Of a stretch of 64,000 nt of DNA, positions 1 through 8,399 are shown piece by piece. The notes beneath the pieces are model-generated. The model saw only the letters and a program-made list of their open reading frames with translations, did no database searches and was not told where the DNA came from. The translations under genes and the position numbers were made by a program. Source of the stretch: Psychroserpens sp. SPM9 (GTDB taxonomy: Bacteria > Bacteroidota > Bacteroidia > Flavobacteriales > Flavobacteriaceae); assembly GCF_025153525.1 (NCBI RefSeq), contig NZ_JANZNR010000004.1, positions 62,001 through 126,000 on the forward strand, in the 5' to 3' direction. Every line of letters begins with the position of its first letter. The first letter of the stretch is position 1.

Positions 1-1079
1 TTGAGTAATAAGTATAAAAGGATGTTGATATCACCAGCCGAACCTGTTTTGTCCTTTAGTAACTCTTTAATTGAAACATTACGAAATAAGTTAAATTCTT
101 CATTCCAATTGTAATTATCTTGAACAAACCTTAAAATAGATTTAGCTTTTTCAAGAGGGTTGTCCAGTTGAGATATGGCATCAGGAAGCAGGTTTCTTAC
201 TTTATTTTGCTGGTTGAGTTCTTTGCCTAAATCTGTTTCCTTTCTAATTTCATCATCAGTACTTTTCCAGTTTTTTGTAATGTTGTTGACACTTCCGTTA
301 AAGCCTCTAAAAGTTTTTAATTCATATTCAATACGTGCCAAATAATTTTTTTTGGTGGTCATGTAGTCTTCCTCAATAAAGGCAGGAACATCCAGCATGA
401 TATAGTTGCTTACACTACAATTGGCGCTAGCATTTCCAGCAGTGAGACATCTTTTTTCTACCCTCATGGTGTTGGTGCTTAGTTTTTTACCACCAACCAA
501 TTTGACATTATACTCCCAGTTTCCAGGAATACTAGCAATGTATTCACTATGTAATGTTGGAATCACAGTTTGAAAATCCCAGCCTTTAAACTTGTACATA
601 AAGGGCGATTCAATCACATAGCTGTAGTTTACAACAGAACCTTCTTTAATACTCGGGAAAGCGAACTTTACCAGTGTGTAATTGTCATTGTATTTCTCTT
701 CGAAAATGTTTGTTTTTTTGAGTGTGGTTTTAACTACTTTACCATTTTCTATATTATAAACAGTGGCATTAATAGCTTTTATTCTTTCTCTTTGCCCTTT
801 TCCGTCATCGTATAAAGGAATCGTTACTTCTGCGTGATTAAACCCTTTTCGATTCAGTATTTTTAATTTACATTTAATTGTTGTGTTTAAATCGAATGAG
901 TTTTTATCAACAAAACTATGTCCTTTTTTATAAATTATTAAGGCGTTGGCTGTTGAGTCTTTTGCATAATGATTGCGCTCAATATCTGGTCTTGTAACTT
1001 CATAACTAAGGGCATATTGATCGTTTTGAGCACTAAGATGTATGCCTGCTAATAAAAAAAGCAAGGTAATTTTGTTCAT
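1..1079 (-). CDS. DUF3857/transglutaminase-like secreted protein (partial, C-terminus cut by window edge)
   Basis: About 359 codons read from an ATG at 1079 down to the left edge, where the gene is still open. The N-terminus is a signal peptide ending near SAQ. The body matches the DUF3857 family: phrases such as IKEGSVVNYSYVIESPF and a predicted beta-rich N-terminal domain, followed by the start of a transglutaminase-like core (RFVQDNYNW...). At the place where active transglutaminases carry their nucleophilic cysteine, this protein reads KTGSAGDINILL, with no cysteine. It is therefore probably a non-enzymatic member, as is common in Bacteroidota. It begins 4 nt after the upstream exonuclease gene and is likely cotranscribed with it. 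The biological role is not known. Confidence 0.8.
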   Translation of the reverse strand, partial: MNKITLLFLLAGIHLSAQNDQYALSYEVTRPDIERNHYAKDSTANALIIYKKGHSFVDKNSFDLNTTIKCKLKILNRKGFNHAEVTIPLYDDGKGQRERIKAINATVYNIENGKVVKTTLKKTNIFEEKYNDNYTLVKFAFPSIKEGSVVNYSYVIESPFMYKFKGWDFQTVIPTLHSEYIASIPGNWEYNVKLVGGKKLSTNTMRVEKRCLTAGNASANCSVSNYIMLDVPAFIEEDYMTTKKNYLARIEYELKTFRGFNGSVNNITKNWKSTDDEIRKETDLGKELNQQNKVRNLLPDAISQLDNPLEKAKSILRFVQDNYNWNEEFNLFRNVSIKELLKDKTGSAGDINILLYLLL

Positions 1080-1083
1080 AGTG

Positions 1084-2484
1084 TTAAAAAGAGATTGTTT
1101 TTAAACGCTTATTTCGTCTCAAATAACTTTGAATAATGTGCTGTGTATCTCTATTGTTTTCCATTGGTGTGATGATAGATTCTAAAACGTCTATATTATT
1201 AATTTGATGGTTGAGGTCGTAAAAGCCTAAACCTTTAAAAACACCATTCTCTATATAGATGACACTTTTTTCATCAATATCTCGACCTTGGTCTATAATC
1301 ACCATGTTTTTATTGTCATAGCTGTTTTTTGCGATAAGTTCTTTAACACGTTTGTTGTAGCTTTCAGGAGGTTCTTCATTAATACATGCTCCATGACAAC
1401 TTTTGATCGTGTAATTAAAACAATTGGATTTAGTGGGATAGAGACCGGTTAATTTTTGACAAAGTGCGTATTGTTCGACCACTCTAAACATAAAACTTTT
1501 AGCACTTTGCATATTACTAAAGCTCGTGATGTGTTTTTTGTCCATTGAAGTTTTATCAATTTTTAAGTTGATATAGCCATTGTCGTCGATAAAACTGTAG
1601 AGCGCATGTGTAAATATAGTTCGTCTTAAAGCTCTATTATAAATAGGTTTATTGCGTTTAATTTCTTCACTTTCTTTAAGTAAAGCAACCAATTCACTTC
1701 CTGTAGCTTCATAGGTTACCGATTTAACGAGTAACTGTAATTTTTTAGATTTTGTACTGGTATTGGTTAAGTGCTGATTAATGCGATGTTTGATGTTTTT
1801 ACTTTTTCCTATGTAGATGATATCTCCATTTTCATCATGGATATAGTAAACACCAGTAACAGCAGGTAATTTGTCTATAATTGTTCTATGAGTATCGTTA
1901 AGGCGTTTGACGATTTCTGTTTTAACATGGTCTTTAATAATGTGTTTTTCCAAATCTTTGGAGAGTAACATTTTAAAGAGTTTGACTGTTGCCATAGCAT
2001 CTCCATTGGCGCGATGTCTATCGCTTACAGGAATACCTAAAGCTCGGGTTAATTTTCCTAAGCTATAGGAAGCCTGATTAGGAATTAATTGCTTAGAGAG
2101 CTCAACAGTGCACAAGGTTTTTCGTTTAAAACCAAAGCCCAAGCGTTTAAATTCGGTTCGTAAAATGCGATAATCAAACTGCGCATTGTGAGCCACAATG
2201 ATACAGTCTTCAGTGATTTCTACGATGCGTTTAGCGACTTCATAAAATTTTGGAGCGCTTTTAAGCATATTGCTATTTATACCTGTGAGGTTAACTACAA
2301 AGGGTTGAATTTCACGTTCAGGATTAACCAAACTTATAAATTTGTCTACAACTGTATGACCGTCAAATTTATAGATAGCTATTTCTGTAATGCCTTCTTC
2401 ATTGTACTTTCCACCTGTAGTTTCTATGTCTAATATTGCGTAAATTTTCTTGCTTTTTTTTCTTGCAGAGGCTCTGAGGCACAA
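1084..2484 (-). CDS. DEDDh exonuclease fused to a GIY-YIG (UvrC/Cho-like) nuclease domain
   Basis: The N-terminal domain (about residues 14-180) is a DnaQ/epsilon-type 3'-5' exonuclease: DIETTGG supplies the first D and E, HNAQFDYRIL the next acidic block, and HRANGDA the last H/D. From about residue 205 a GIY-YIG domain follows (TGVYYIHDENG, YIGKSKNI), then a UvrC/Cho-like cysteine cluster (CFNYTIKSCHGAC). It probably acts in DNA repair or processing. The start is uncertain: the longest frame begins at a TTG (2484) and has no ATG before the exonuclease core. Homologues as I recall them begin close to the YAILDIETTGG stretch, where this gene has an ATT codon (2443-2445). It lies 47 nt downstream of the YggS gene in the same direction. 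Confidence 0.85.
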   Translation of the reverse strand: MCLRASARKKSKKIYAILDIETTGGKYNEEGITEIAIYKFDGHTVVDKFISLVNPEREIQPFVVNLTGINSNMLKSAPKFYEVAKRIVEITEDCIIVAHNAQFDYRILRTEFKRLGFGFKRKTLCTVELSKQLIPNQASYSLGKLTRALGIPVSDRHRANGDAMATVKLFKMLLSKDLEKHIIKDHVKTEIVKRLNDTHRTIIDKLPAVTGVYYIHDENGDIIYIGKSKNIKHRINQHLTNTSTKSKKLQLLVKSVTYEATGSELVALLKESEEIKRNKPIYNRALRRTIFTHALYSFIDDNGYINLKIDKTSMDKKHITSFSNMQSAKSFMFRVVEQYALCQKLTGLYPTKSNCFNYTIKSCHGACINEEPPESYNKRVKELIAKNSYDNKNMVIIDQGRDIDEKSVIYIENGVFKGLGFYDLNHQINNIDVLESIITPMENNRDTQHIIQSYLRRNKRLKTISF

Positions 2485-2531
2485 AGCATTATATTATTGT
2501 TTTATGTATTGCTTTATAACAAATAACAGTG

Positions 2532-3194
2532 TTAGTTATTATAATTTCGACTGCCAAATATACTACTTCCAACCCGAATCATAGTACTTCCGCAATCAAT
2601 TGCTAATGAATAATCACCACTCATTCCCATAGAGATGATTTCTAAAGATGTATCAATGGTTTTAAGGGTTTCAAACGTAGCTGTAAGACGCTTAAATTCC
2701 TGTTCAATTTGAGCATTATTATCTGTAAAAGTAGCCATTCCCATCACACCGGTAATTCTAACGTTTTTTAATTCTGAAAAGTCTTCAGATAATAATAATT
2801 CTTTAGCATCATTACTGGACATTCCAAATTTACTGTCTTCTTCAGCGATTTTAATCTGAAGCAAGCAGTTGATAACTCGGTTGTGTTTTTTGGCTTGTTT
2901 ATTTATTTCAGTAAGTAATTTTAAACTGTCAACGCCATGAATCAAGCTTACAAACTCAGCCATATATTTCACTTTGTTACGTTGTACATGACCAATCATA
3001 TGCCATTGAATGTCTTTAGGCATGTGTTCATATTTTTCGGTCATCTCCTGAATTTTGTTTTCACCAAAAATACGCTGACCAGCATTATAAGCGTCCATTA
3101 AATCACTAATAGGTTTGGTTTTAGAGACAGCTACAAGCGTCACATGTTCAGGGATTTGAGAAAGGATTGTATTTAAATTATTTTGAATACTCAT
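2532..3194 (-). CDS. yggS: YggS/PROSC family pyridoxal-phosphate-binding homeostasis protein
   Basis: 220 residues, the usual length for this single-domain alanine-racemase-fold family. The PLP lysine is in VAVSKTKP near residue 25. Family hallmarks follow: FGENKIQEM, WHMIGHVQRNK, KIAEEDSKFGM, GMATFTDN and the C-terminal MGMSGDYSLAI..GSTMIRVGSSIFG. Such proteins bind PLP and buffer the B6 vitamer and amino-acid pools without a clear catalytic activity. The gene starts 3 nt after the DUF1015 gene, so the two are almost certainly cotranscribed. Confidence 0.93.
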   Translation of the reverse strand: MSIQNNLNTILSQIPEHVTLVAVSKTKPISDLMDAYNAGQRIFGENKIQEMTEKYEHMPKDIQWHMIGHVQRNKVKYMAEFVSLIHGVDSLKLLTEINKQAKKHNRVINCLLQIKIAEEDSKFGMSSNDAKELLLSEDFSELKNVRITGVMGMATFTDNNAQIEQEFKRLTATFETLKTIDTSLEIISMGMSGDYSLAIDCGSTMIRVGSSIFGSRNYNN

Positions 3195-3197
3195 ACA

Positions 3198-4436
3198 TTA
3201 AAATTCATAAATGGTAACACCACTTCTTAATTTAGGTTCTATAAATGTACTTTTTGGCGGCATTTTGAGTCCGTCATCAGCAATCTGTTTCATTTCATGA
3301 ATATCCACAGGAACCATACCAAAACCCACAGCAAACTCGCCATGATCGATTTTATCTTTTACATTGATGATGTCTTTTTTTCCGTTGATATAATCAATTC
3401 GTACATCGTTGCGTAAATCTTCAATACCTAAAAGAGGTTGTAAAATGGTTTTATAGAGGATCTGAGCATCTAAAGCATCCAAAGATGTTTTAAAATCATA
3501 GAGTGACTTCCGAAGGTATAAGGAATAAAATTCGCCATCTAAATACATACTAAAATGATGTTTTTTTGACGGTTTATAAGGCATAATCCCTCTGTTTTCT
3601 ATTCTGAAAATGGTATCCAGTTGTATTAAAAACTCTTCTTTAGTTAATCCATTCAGATCTTTAACTAAGCGATTAAATTCGTTGATACGTAATTCTGATT
3701 CTGGGATTAAAAAAGTCATAAACTGATTGTACGATTCTTTTCCCGTATGATTGGTATTTAGGGCTTTTTCGTCTTTATAAAGTAAATAGGAGGATGCCGA
3801 GCGATGATGACCATCTGCAATGTAAATGGTTGGCATGTTCTCAAATTCTTTTTGTATAATTTCAATACGTTCGGGTTGGTCTAATTTCCAAAGGTAATGT
3901 GTATCCCGATAGGTTGTTGTAAATTCAAACTCAGCACGTGTTTGTTGTAGGTCTTTTATAATGGTAGAAATAACCTGGTTATCTGGATAGGTAAGAAGGA
4001 CGGGTTCTGCATTAAAGCCTACCGTTTTGAGATAATCTTTAAAAATGCGTTCGCGGTATTCGATGGTGTCTTCATGCCTTCTTATCACATTAGCTTCATA
4101 ATCTTCAGCACTCGCAGCAGCTACAATGCCATTAAAAACCTGGCCATCTCTATCAACAATTTTATAGATGTAATAGCTTTCGGCATCATCATGAACAAAG
4201 ACATGGTCTTCTTTAAATTCCTGATAGCGATTTCTAACCAATTGATAGCGTTCGGTTCCTGTGATTTCTCGGGCGTATTTATAACCCGGATTCACGATAT
4301 GTAAAAATGAAAACGGATTGTAGTCTAAACGCGCTTCACGTTCGGCTTGCGTATAAGTTTGATAGGAACGTGACGCCACTAAACTAACTTTATCACGCGT
4401 GGGTCTTACTGCTTTAAACGGACGTATTTTAGCCAT
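3198..4436 (-). CDS. DUF1015 family protein
   Basis: 412 residues with no signal peptide or membrane segment. It matches the DUF1015 family: an N-terminal IRPFKAVRPTRDKVSLVASR, a central YIADGHHRSASSYLLY motif, and a C-terminal half ending LKMPPKSTFIEPKLRSGVTIYEF. The DGHHR block is the best conserved part of the family and may be functional, but the family's reaction is not established to my knowledge. It sits between an M23 peptidase lipoprotein and a YggS-type PLP protein in an operon-like run; the gap to YggS is 3 nt. Confidence 0.9.
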   Translation of the reverse strand: MAKIRPFKAVRPTRDKVSLVASRSYQTYTQAEREARLDYNPFSFLHIVNPGYKYAREITGTERYQLVRNRYQEFKEDHVFVHDDAESYYIYKIVDRDGQVFNGIVAAASAEDYEANVIRRHEDTIEYRERIFKDYLKTVGFNAEPVLLTYPDNQVISTIIKDLQQTRAEFEFTTTYRDTHYLWKLDQPERIEIIQKEFENMPTIYIADGHHRSASSYLLYKDEKALNTNHTGKESYNQFMTFLIPESELRINEFNRLVKDLNGLTKEEFLIQLDTIFRIENRGIMPYKPSKKHHFSMYLDGEFYSLYLRKSLYDFKTSLDALDAQILYKTILQPLLGIEDLRNDVRIDYINGKKDIINVKDKIDHGEFAVGFGMVPVDIHEMKQIADDGLKMPPKSTFIEPKLRSGVTIYEF

Positions 4437-4478
4437 ACATTAAGTCGTAAATTTTAGAAAAAAATGAGTTAACATTAC

Positions 4479-5117
4479 TTAATTTCTGTGTTTTATTATA
4501 AATTCTGTAGGATCTACATAGCCTGTGGTATCTTCCGAATATCCAGGCCCAATATCTAATCCTACAACATCTCTTATTTCGAGATGTAAATGCGCATAGT
4601 ATAATCCGTTACAATTTCCGATGGTGGCAATTTGCATTCCTTTTTTTATAAATTCACCTGGAGTGACCAGCGTACTGTCACAATGCGCGTAAAGGGATTC
4701 GAACAGCTTTCCGTCAACTTGATGGATGATTCTTACAACATGTCCCCAGCCACCTTCATAATTTTTTACGTCACTAATATAGCCATTTGCAATAGAATAG
4801 ATAGGATCACCTAAATCACTGTTTCCGCCACCAACACCATTCCAGTCGTCTCCTAAATGATTATTTTTCTGAAATTTTTGTGCATTATAATAACCACGAG
4901 CATTGGGTTTACCAACCGGAAAGTCAAAACCATCAGATACGTATTCTGAATTGTTTTTAAATAGGATACTAACATTGGTTTTTGCTTCGGAAATGCTGAC
5001 AGTATCAATTATAATGTCTTTGTTTTCTGAAGGTTTTAGGACGTCGTTTACTGTTTCATTTTTTTTGCAAGCTAAAGCTGATAATAGTATAAAACAATAA
5101 ACAAAGACGTGCTTCAT
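4479..5117 (-). CDS. M23 family (LytM/lysostaphin-type) peptidase lipoprotein
   Basis: 212 residues. The N-terminus is a lipoprotein signal peptide with a lipobox ending at the cysteine of LLSALACKKN. The M23 metallopeptidase core shows NHLGDDWNG (first His and Asp of the zinc site), a GDPIYSIANGYISDV strand, HVVRIIHQVDGKLFESLYAHCD, and the HxH pair in YYAHLHLEIRD. All metal-ligand positions appear intact, so it is probably an active cell-wall endopeptidase anchored in the outer or inner membrane. It lies 46 nt downstream of the acyl-CoA dehydrogenase-type gene and 42 nt upstream of the DUF1015 gene. Confidence 0.9.
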   Translation of the reverse strand: MKHVFVYCFILLSALACKKNETVNDVLKPSENKDIIIDTVSISEAKTNVSILFKNNSEYVSDGFDFPVGKPNARGYYNAQKFQKNNHLGDDWNGVGGGNSDLGDPIYSIANGYISDVKNYEGGWGHVVRIIHQVDGKLFESLYAHCDSTLVTPGEFIKKGMQIATIGNCNGLYYAHLHLEIRDVVGLDIGPGYSEDTTGYVDPTEFIIKHRN

Positions 5118-5163
5118 AGTTAAAATTAACGCGAATTTTTGATCACTATTGCCTAAAGTTATT

Positions 5164-6054
5164 TTACTTCAGAAACTGTTTAGCGACTTGTTCTGCTTTT
5201 CTGCTTTCCGAATAATCATAAAAACCTTCACCAGATTTCACGCCTAATTTTCCGGCTCTTACCATATTTACTAATAAGGGGCAAGGAGCGTATTTCGGAT
5301 TTTTAAAGCCATCATACATCACATTTAATATAGATAAACACACATCTAATCCAATAAAATCTGCCAACTGTAAAGGTCCCATGGGATGCGCCATTCCTAA
5401 TTTCATAACAGTATCAATTTCTTCAACACCCGCAACACCATTGTATAAGGTTTCAATAGATTCGTTAAGCATTGGCATTAAAATACGGTTGGCAACAAAT
5501 CCAGGATAATCGTTGACTTCGGTTGGAGTTTTACCTAAGGTTTTAGATAGTTCCATGATAGTGTTTGTCACAGCATCACTGGTGTTATAACCACGAATAA
5601 TCTCAACCAATTTCATAATTGGGACAGGATTCATAAAGTGCATTCCAATCACCATTTCGGGACGCGAGGTTACTGCGGCTATTTGAGTGATAGAAATAGA
5701 TGATGTATTGGTCGCTAAGATGGTGTCTTCACCGCAAGCTTCGTCTAATTGCTTGAAAATATTAAGCTTTAAATCGATATTTTCGGTAGCTGCCTCAACA
5801 ACAAGTCCGGCATATTCTACACCAGCAGTCATATCTGTAAATGTGGTGATATTGTCAAGTGTGGCTTGTTTGTCTGCTTCCGAAATTTTCTCTTTAGCGA
5901 CCATTCGGTCTAAGTTTTTGGTAATGGTTGCCATACCACGTTGAAGCGAGGCTTCACTAATATCTATAAGTTGTACTTTAAATCCAGATTGAGCAAAGGT
6001 GTGGGCGATTCCGTTGCCCATAGTTCCTGCTCCAATTACTGCTACATTTTTCAT
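5164..6054 (-). CDS. 3-hydroxybutyryl-CoA (3-hydroxyacyl-CoA) dehydrogenase
   Basis: 296 residues, matching short, single-function 3-hydroxyacyl-CoA dehydrogenases (Hbd/PaaH type). The Rossmann motif GAGTMGNGIAHTFAQ binds NAD(H). The catalytic region reads MHFMNPVPIMKLVEII, with the active-site histidine in MHFMNP. The C-terminal dimerisation domain has DYPGFVANRILMPMLNE and GMAHPMGPLQLADFIGLD. It converts 3-hydroxyacyl-CoA to 3-oxoacyl-CoA in fatty acid or amino-acid breakdown. It lies 14 nt below a lipocalin-like lipoprotein gene in the same direction. Confidence 0.95.
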   Translation of the reverse strand: MKNVAVIGAGTMGNGIAHTFAQSGFKVQLIDISEASLQRGMATITKNLDRMVAKEKISEADKQATLDNITTFTDMTAGVEYAGLVVEAATENIDLKLNIFKQLDEACGEDTILATNTSSISITQIAAVTSRPEMVIGMHFMNPVPIMKLVEIIRGYNTSDAVTNTIMELSKTLGKTPTEVNDYPGFVANRILMPMLNESIETLYNGVAGVEEIDTVMKLGMAHPMGPLQLADFIGLDVCLSILNVMYDGFKNPKYAPCPLLVNMVRAGKLGVKSGEGFYDYSESRKAEQVAKQFLK

Positions 6055-6068
6055 TTATATATGTTTTG

Positions 6069-6581
6069 TTATTCTTTTTTCATTTTAAATAAGACTTTCA
6101 ACTTGCCAGACCATTCAGGTTTGTTACCATCGGGATAGGTTTCGTCAAACATCATAATGTCTAAGTTGTTAGCTTTAATACTATAATTGTAAAATTGTTT
6201 TCCGCCTTCAAAACCAGGTACTTTTGCCATATCTGCAGTAGTCGTCACTGTGGAGTCTGTGTAAGTATAACTTCCCGAATTAAACACAATAGATTGAAAG
6301 GCCGCTTTAATTTCGGCATCTGTGGGTTTAGACAAAGTATCGAATGCTTTTCGTTCTGTTGTCCAAGGATTATATAACAGACTGTATCGTTTTGGTGCAA
6401 ATAAAAGTGTTCCGTAGGTGATTTCTCCAACATAAGTGGTATCGGCATAGATATAATGAATCTCTTGCATTTTCCAAGATCCTTCCAAGGGATTTATTTT
6501 TTCAACCACATCTTTTTTATGGCTGTTGCAAGCTGGGAACAGGATAAAAATAATTAGAGTTAACAACAGGTAATTTTTCAT
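6069..6581 (-). CDS. Lipocalin-like lipoprotein
   Basis: 170 residues from the ATG at 6581. The open frame extends further upstream, but only this start gives a proper lipoprotein signal peptide (MKNYLLLTLIIFILFPACNS) and avoids overlapping the upstream oxidoreductase gene. The mature part begins with LEGSWKMQEIHYIYAD and continues as a beta-rich chain with YTDSTVTTTADM and WSGKLKVLFKMKKE, resembling small lipocalin-like domains that start with a G-x-W motif. Ligand and role are unknown. It follows the Gfo/Idh gene by 13 nt and precedes the hydroxyacyl-CoA dehydrogenase. Confidence 0.75.
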   Translation of the reverse strand: MKNYLLLTLIIFILFPACNSHKKDVVEKINPLEGSWKMQEIHYIYADTTYVGEITYGTLLFAPKRYSLLYNPWTTERKAFDTLSKPTDAEIKAAFQSIVFNSGSYTYTDSTVTTTADMAKVPGFEGGKQFYNYSIKANNLDIMMFDETYPDGNKPEWSGKLKVLFKMKKE

Positions 6582-6594
6582 GGCCTTTTTAGTG

Positions 6595-7554
6595 TTAAAA
6601 CTGATTGATGATTTGAGTTGCAACACGTAACGCTTCTGTACCATCATGTAAGGTTACAATAGGGGTTGTGTTGTTATTAATAGCATCTGCAAAAGTTTCC
6701 AGTTCGTCTAAAATGGCATTATTATTAGCAATTTCTGGATTGTCAAAATAGATTTGCTTTTTGATGCCTTCAGCATTTTGAAGAATCATATCAAAGTCTC
6801 CAGGGTTTTCTGGAGCATCTTTCATTTTAACCACTTCGCATTTCTTTTCCAGAAAATCGACAGCGATATACGCATCTTTTTGAAAGAAACGGGTTTTTCT
6901 CATATTTTTTAATGAAATACGACTAGCGGTTAAGTTGGCAACACATCCGTTTTCAAATTCGATACGCGCATTGGCTATATCTGGTGTGTCACTAATAACA
7001 GAAACGCCACTTGCCGATACCTTTTTCACTTTAGACTTAACCACACTCAATATGATATCAATATCGTGAATCATGAGGTCGAGTACCACAGGAACATCTG
7101 TGCCTCTCGGGTTAAATTCTGCCAAACGATGCGTTTCAATAAACATCGGATTTTTAATTTGTTCTTTAACGGCAGTGAATGCAGGATTAAAACGTTCTAC
7201 ATGACCAACTTGACCTCGAATATCATGCTTTGCTAATAATTCTCTTATATGCTCGGCTTCTTCAACCGTATTTGTAATGGGCTTTTCAATGAAAATATGC
7301 TTGCCAAATGAAATCGCTTTTTTAGCACAATCATAATGTGATAAGGTGGGTGTAACAATATCAACCATATCTACAGCTTGAATAAGTGCATCAATAGAAT
7401 TAAAGTATTTGTAACCATATTCGGCTTCTACTTTTTTGGCATTAGTTTCATCTGCATCATAAAACCCTACGAGTTCATATTTTTCAGATTGATTGAGAAG
7501 TCTTAAATGAATTTTACCTAGATGCCCTGCACCAAGTACGCCTGCTTTTAGCAT
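6595..7554 (-). CDS. Gfo/Idh/MocA family NAD(P)-dependent oxidoreductase
   Basis: 319 residues. An N-terminal Rossmann fold (GVLGAGHLGKIHLRLL) is followed by the family's EKPITNTVEEAE motif with the catalytic lysine, and by GHVERFNPAF at the domain junction. The C-terminal half is the alpha/beta substrate domain with HDIDIILSVVKS. The closest functional class is sugar or nucleotide-sugar dehydrogenases, but the substrate cannot be read from the sequence. It is the first gene of the long minus-strand run and is divergent from pcm, with which it shares a 156-nt intergenic region. Confidence 0.9.
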   Translation of the reverse strand: MLKAGVLGAGHLGKIHLRLLNQSEKYELVGFYDADETNAKKVEAEYGYKYFNSIDALIQAVDMVDIVTPTLSHYDCAKKAISFGKHIFIEKPITNTVEEAEHIRELLAKHDIRGQVGHVERFNPAFTAVKEQIKNPMFIETHRLAEFNPRGTDVPVVLDLMIHDIDIILSVVKSKVKKVSASGVSVISDTPDIANARIEFENGCVANLTASRISLKNMRKTRFFQKDAYIAVDFLEKKCEVVKMKDAPENPGDFDMILQNAEGIKKQIYFDNPEIANNNAILDELETFADAINNNTTPIVTLHDGTEALRVATQIINQF

Positions 7555-7710
7555 AGTTTTACGTTTTCAACAAAAATAAGATTTTTCGGAGTTTTTTTAT
7601 GTGAATTCAATGATAAATAATCGGAGTTTTTGACAATTTGATAATTCGATTCATTTTAACTTTCAGTATAAAAATGTTTCAGTTATTTTAGCATAGAAAA
7701 CCTAACGACT

Positions 7711-8352
7711 TTGAAAGACACGTTTAAGCACCAAGGCCTGAGACAAAAATTAGTAGCGACATTAAAAGCGAAAGGCATTACAGATAAAAAAGTATTAGAT
7801 GCTATTGGTAAGATTCCGAGGCATTTATTTATGGATTCTAGTTTTCTGGATCATGCTTATCAAGACAAAGCTTTCCCAATTGCTGCCGATCAAACCATTT
7901 CTCAACCTTATACGGTTGCATTTCAAACCGAATTGATGCAGGTAAAATCGGGTGATACTGTTTTAGAAATAGGAACAGGAAGCGGCTATCAAACAGCTGT
8001 ATTGTGCTTGTTAGGTGCTAAAGTATTTAGTATTGAACGTCAAAATGAACTTTATAAAAAAACGAGCAAGTTCTTACCAAAATTAGGTTACAGAGCTAAA
8101 AAACTTATTTTTGGAGATGGCTATATTGGCTTAGAATCTGAAGCGCCTTTTGACAGTATAATTGTGACTGCTGGTGCTCCATTTGTGCCTAAACCTTTAT
8201 TGAGTCAGCTGAAAATTGACGGACGCTTAGTGATTCCTGTGGGTGACGAAGTGCAAGTAATGACCTTGTTTATTAGAAAAGGTCCCAAAGAATTTGAAAA
8301 GCACGAATTTGGTGAATTTCGGTTTGTCCCACTTTTAGAAGATAAAAATTAG
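7711..8352 (+). CDS. pcm: Protein-L-isoaspartate O-methyltransferase
   Basis: 213 residues, initiated by a TTG codon at 7711; no in-frame ATG lies at a sensible position. The family signature is clear: IPRHLFMDSSFLDHAYQD, then AADQTISQPYTVAFQTELM, the SAM-binding glycine motif VLEIGTGSGYQTAVL, and DSIIVTAGAPFVPKPL. The enzyme uses S-adenosylmethionine to methylate isoaspartyl residues in damaged proteins, starting their repair. The 48-nt gap to the next gene suggests possible read-through, but the next gene encodes an unrelated secreted protein. Confidence 0.94.
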   Translation: MKDTFKHQGLRQKLVATLKAKGITDKKVLDAIGKIPRHLFMDSSFLDHAYQDKAFPIAADQTISQPYTVAFQTELMQVKSGDTVLEIGTGSGYQTAVLCLLGAKVFSIERQNELYKKTSKFLPKLGYRAKKLIFGDGYIGLESEAPFDSIIVTAGAPFVPKPLLSQLKIDGRLVIPVGDEVQVMTLFIRKGPKEFEKHEFGEFRFVPLLEDKN

Positions 8353-8399
8353 TTTTGTCTTGTTGCGCTTGGTTAGAAACTCCTAAATAATAATGCTCT

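Noticed and set aside
570-815. Plus-strand 81-residue open frame
   Set aside because: It lies antisense within the DUF3857 gene, has no family resemblance, and is best explained as a shadow frame.
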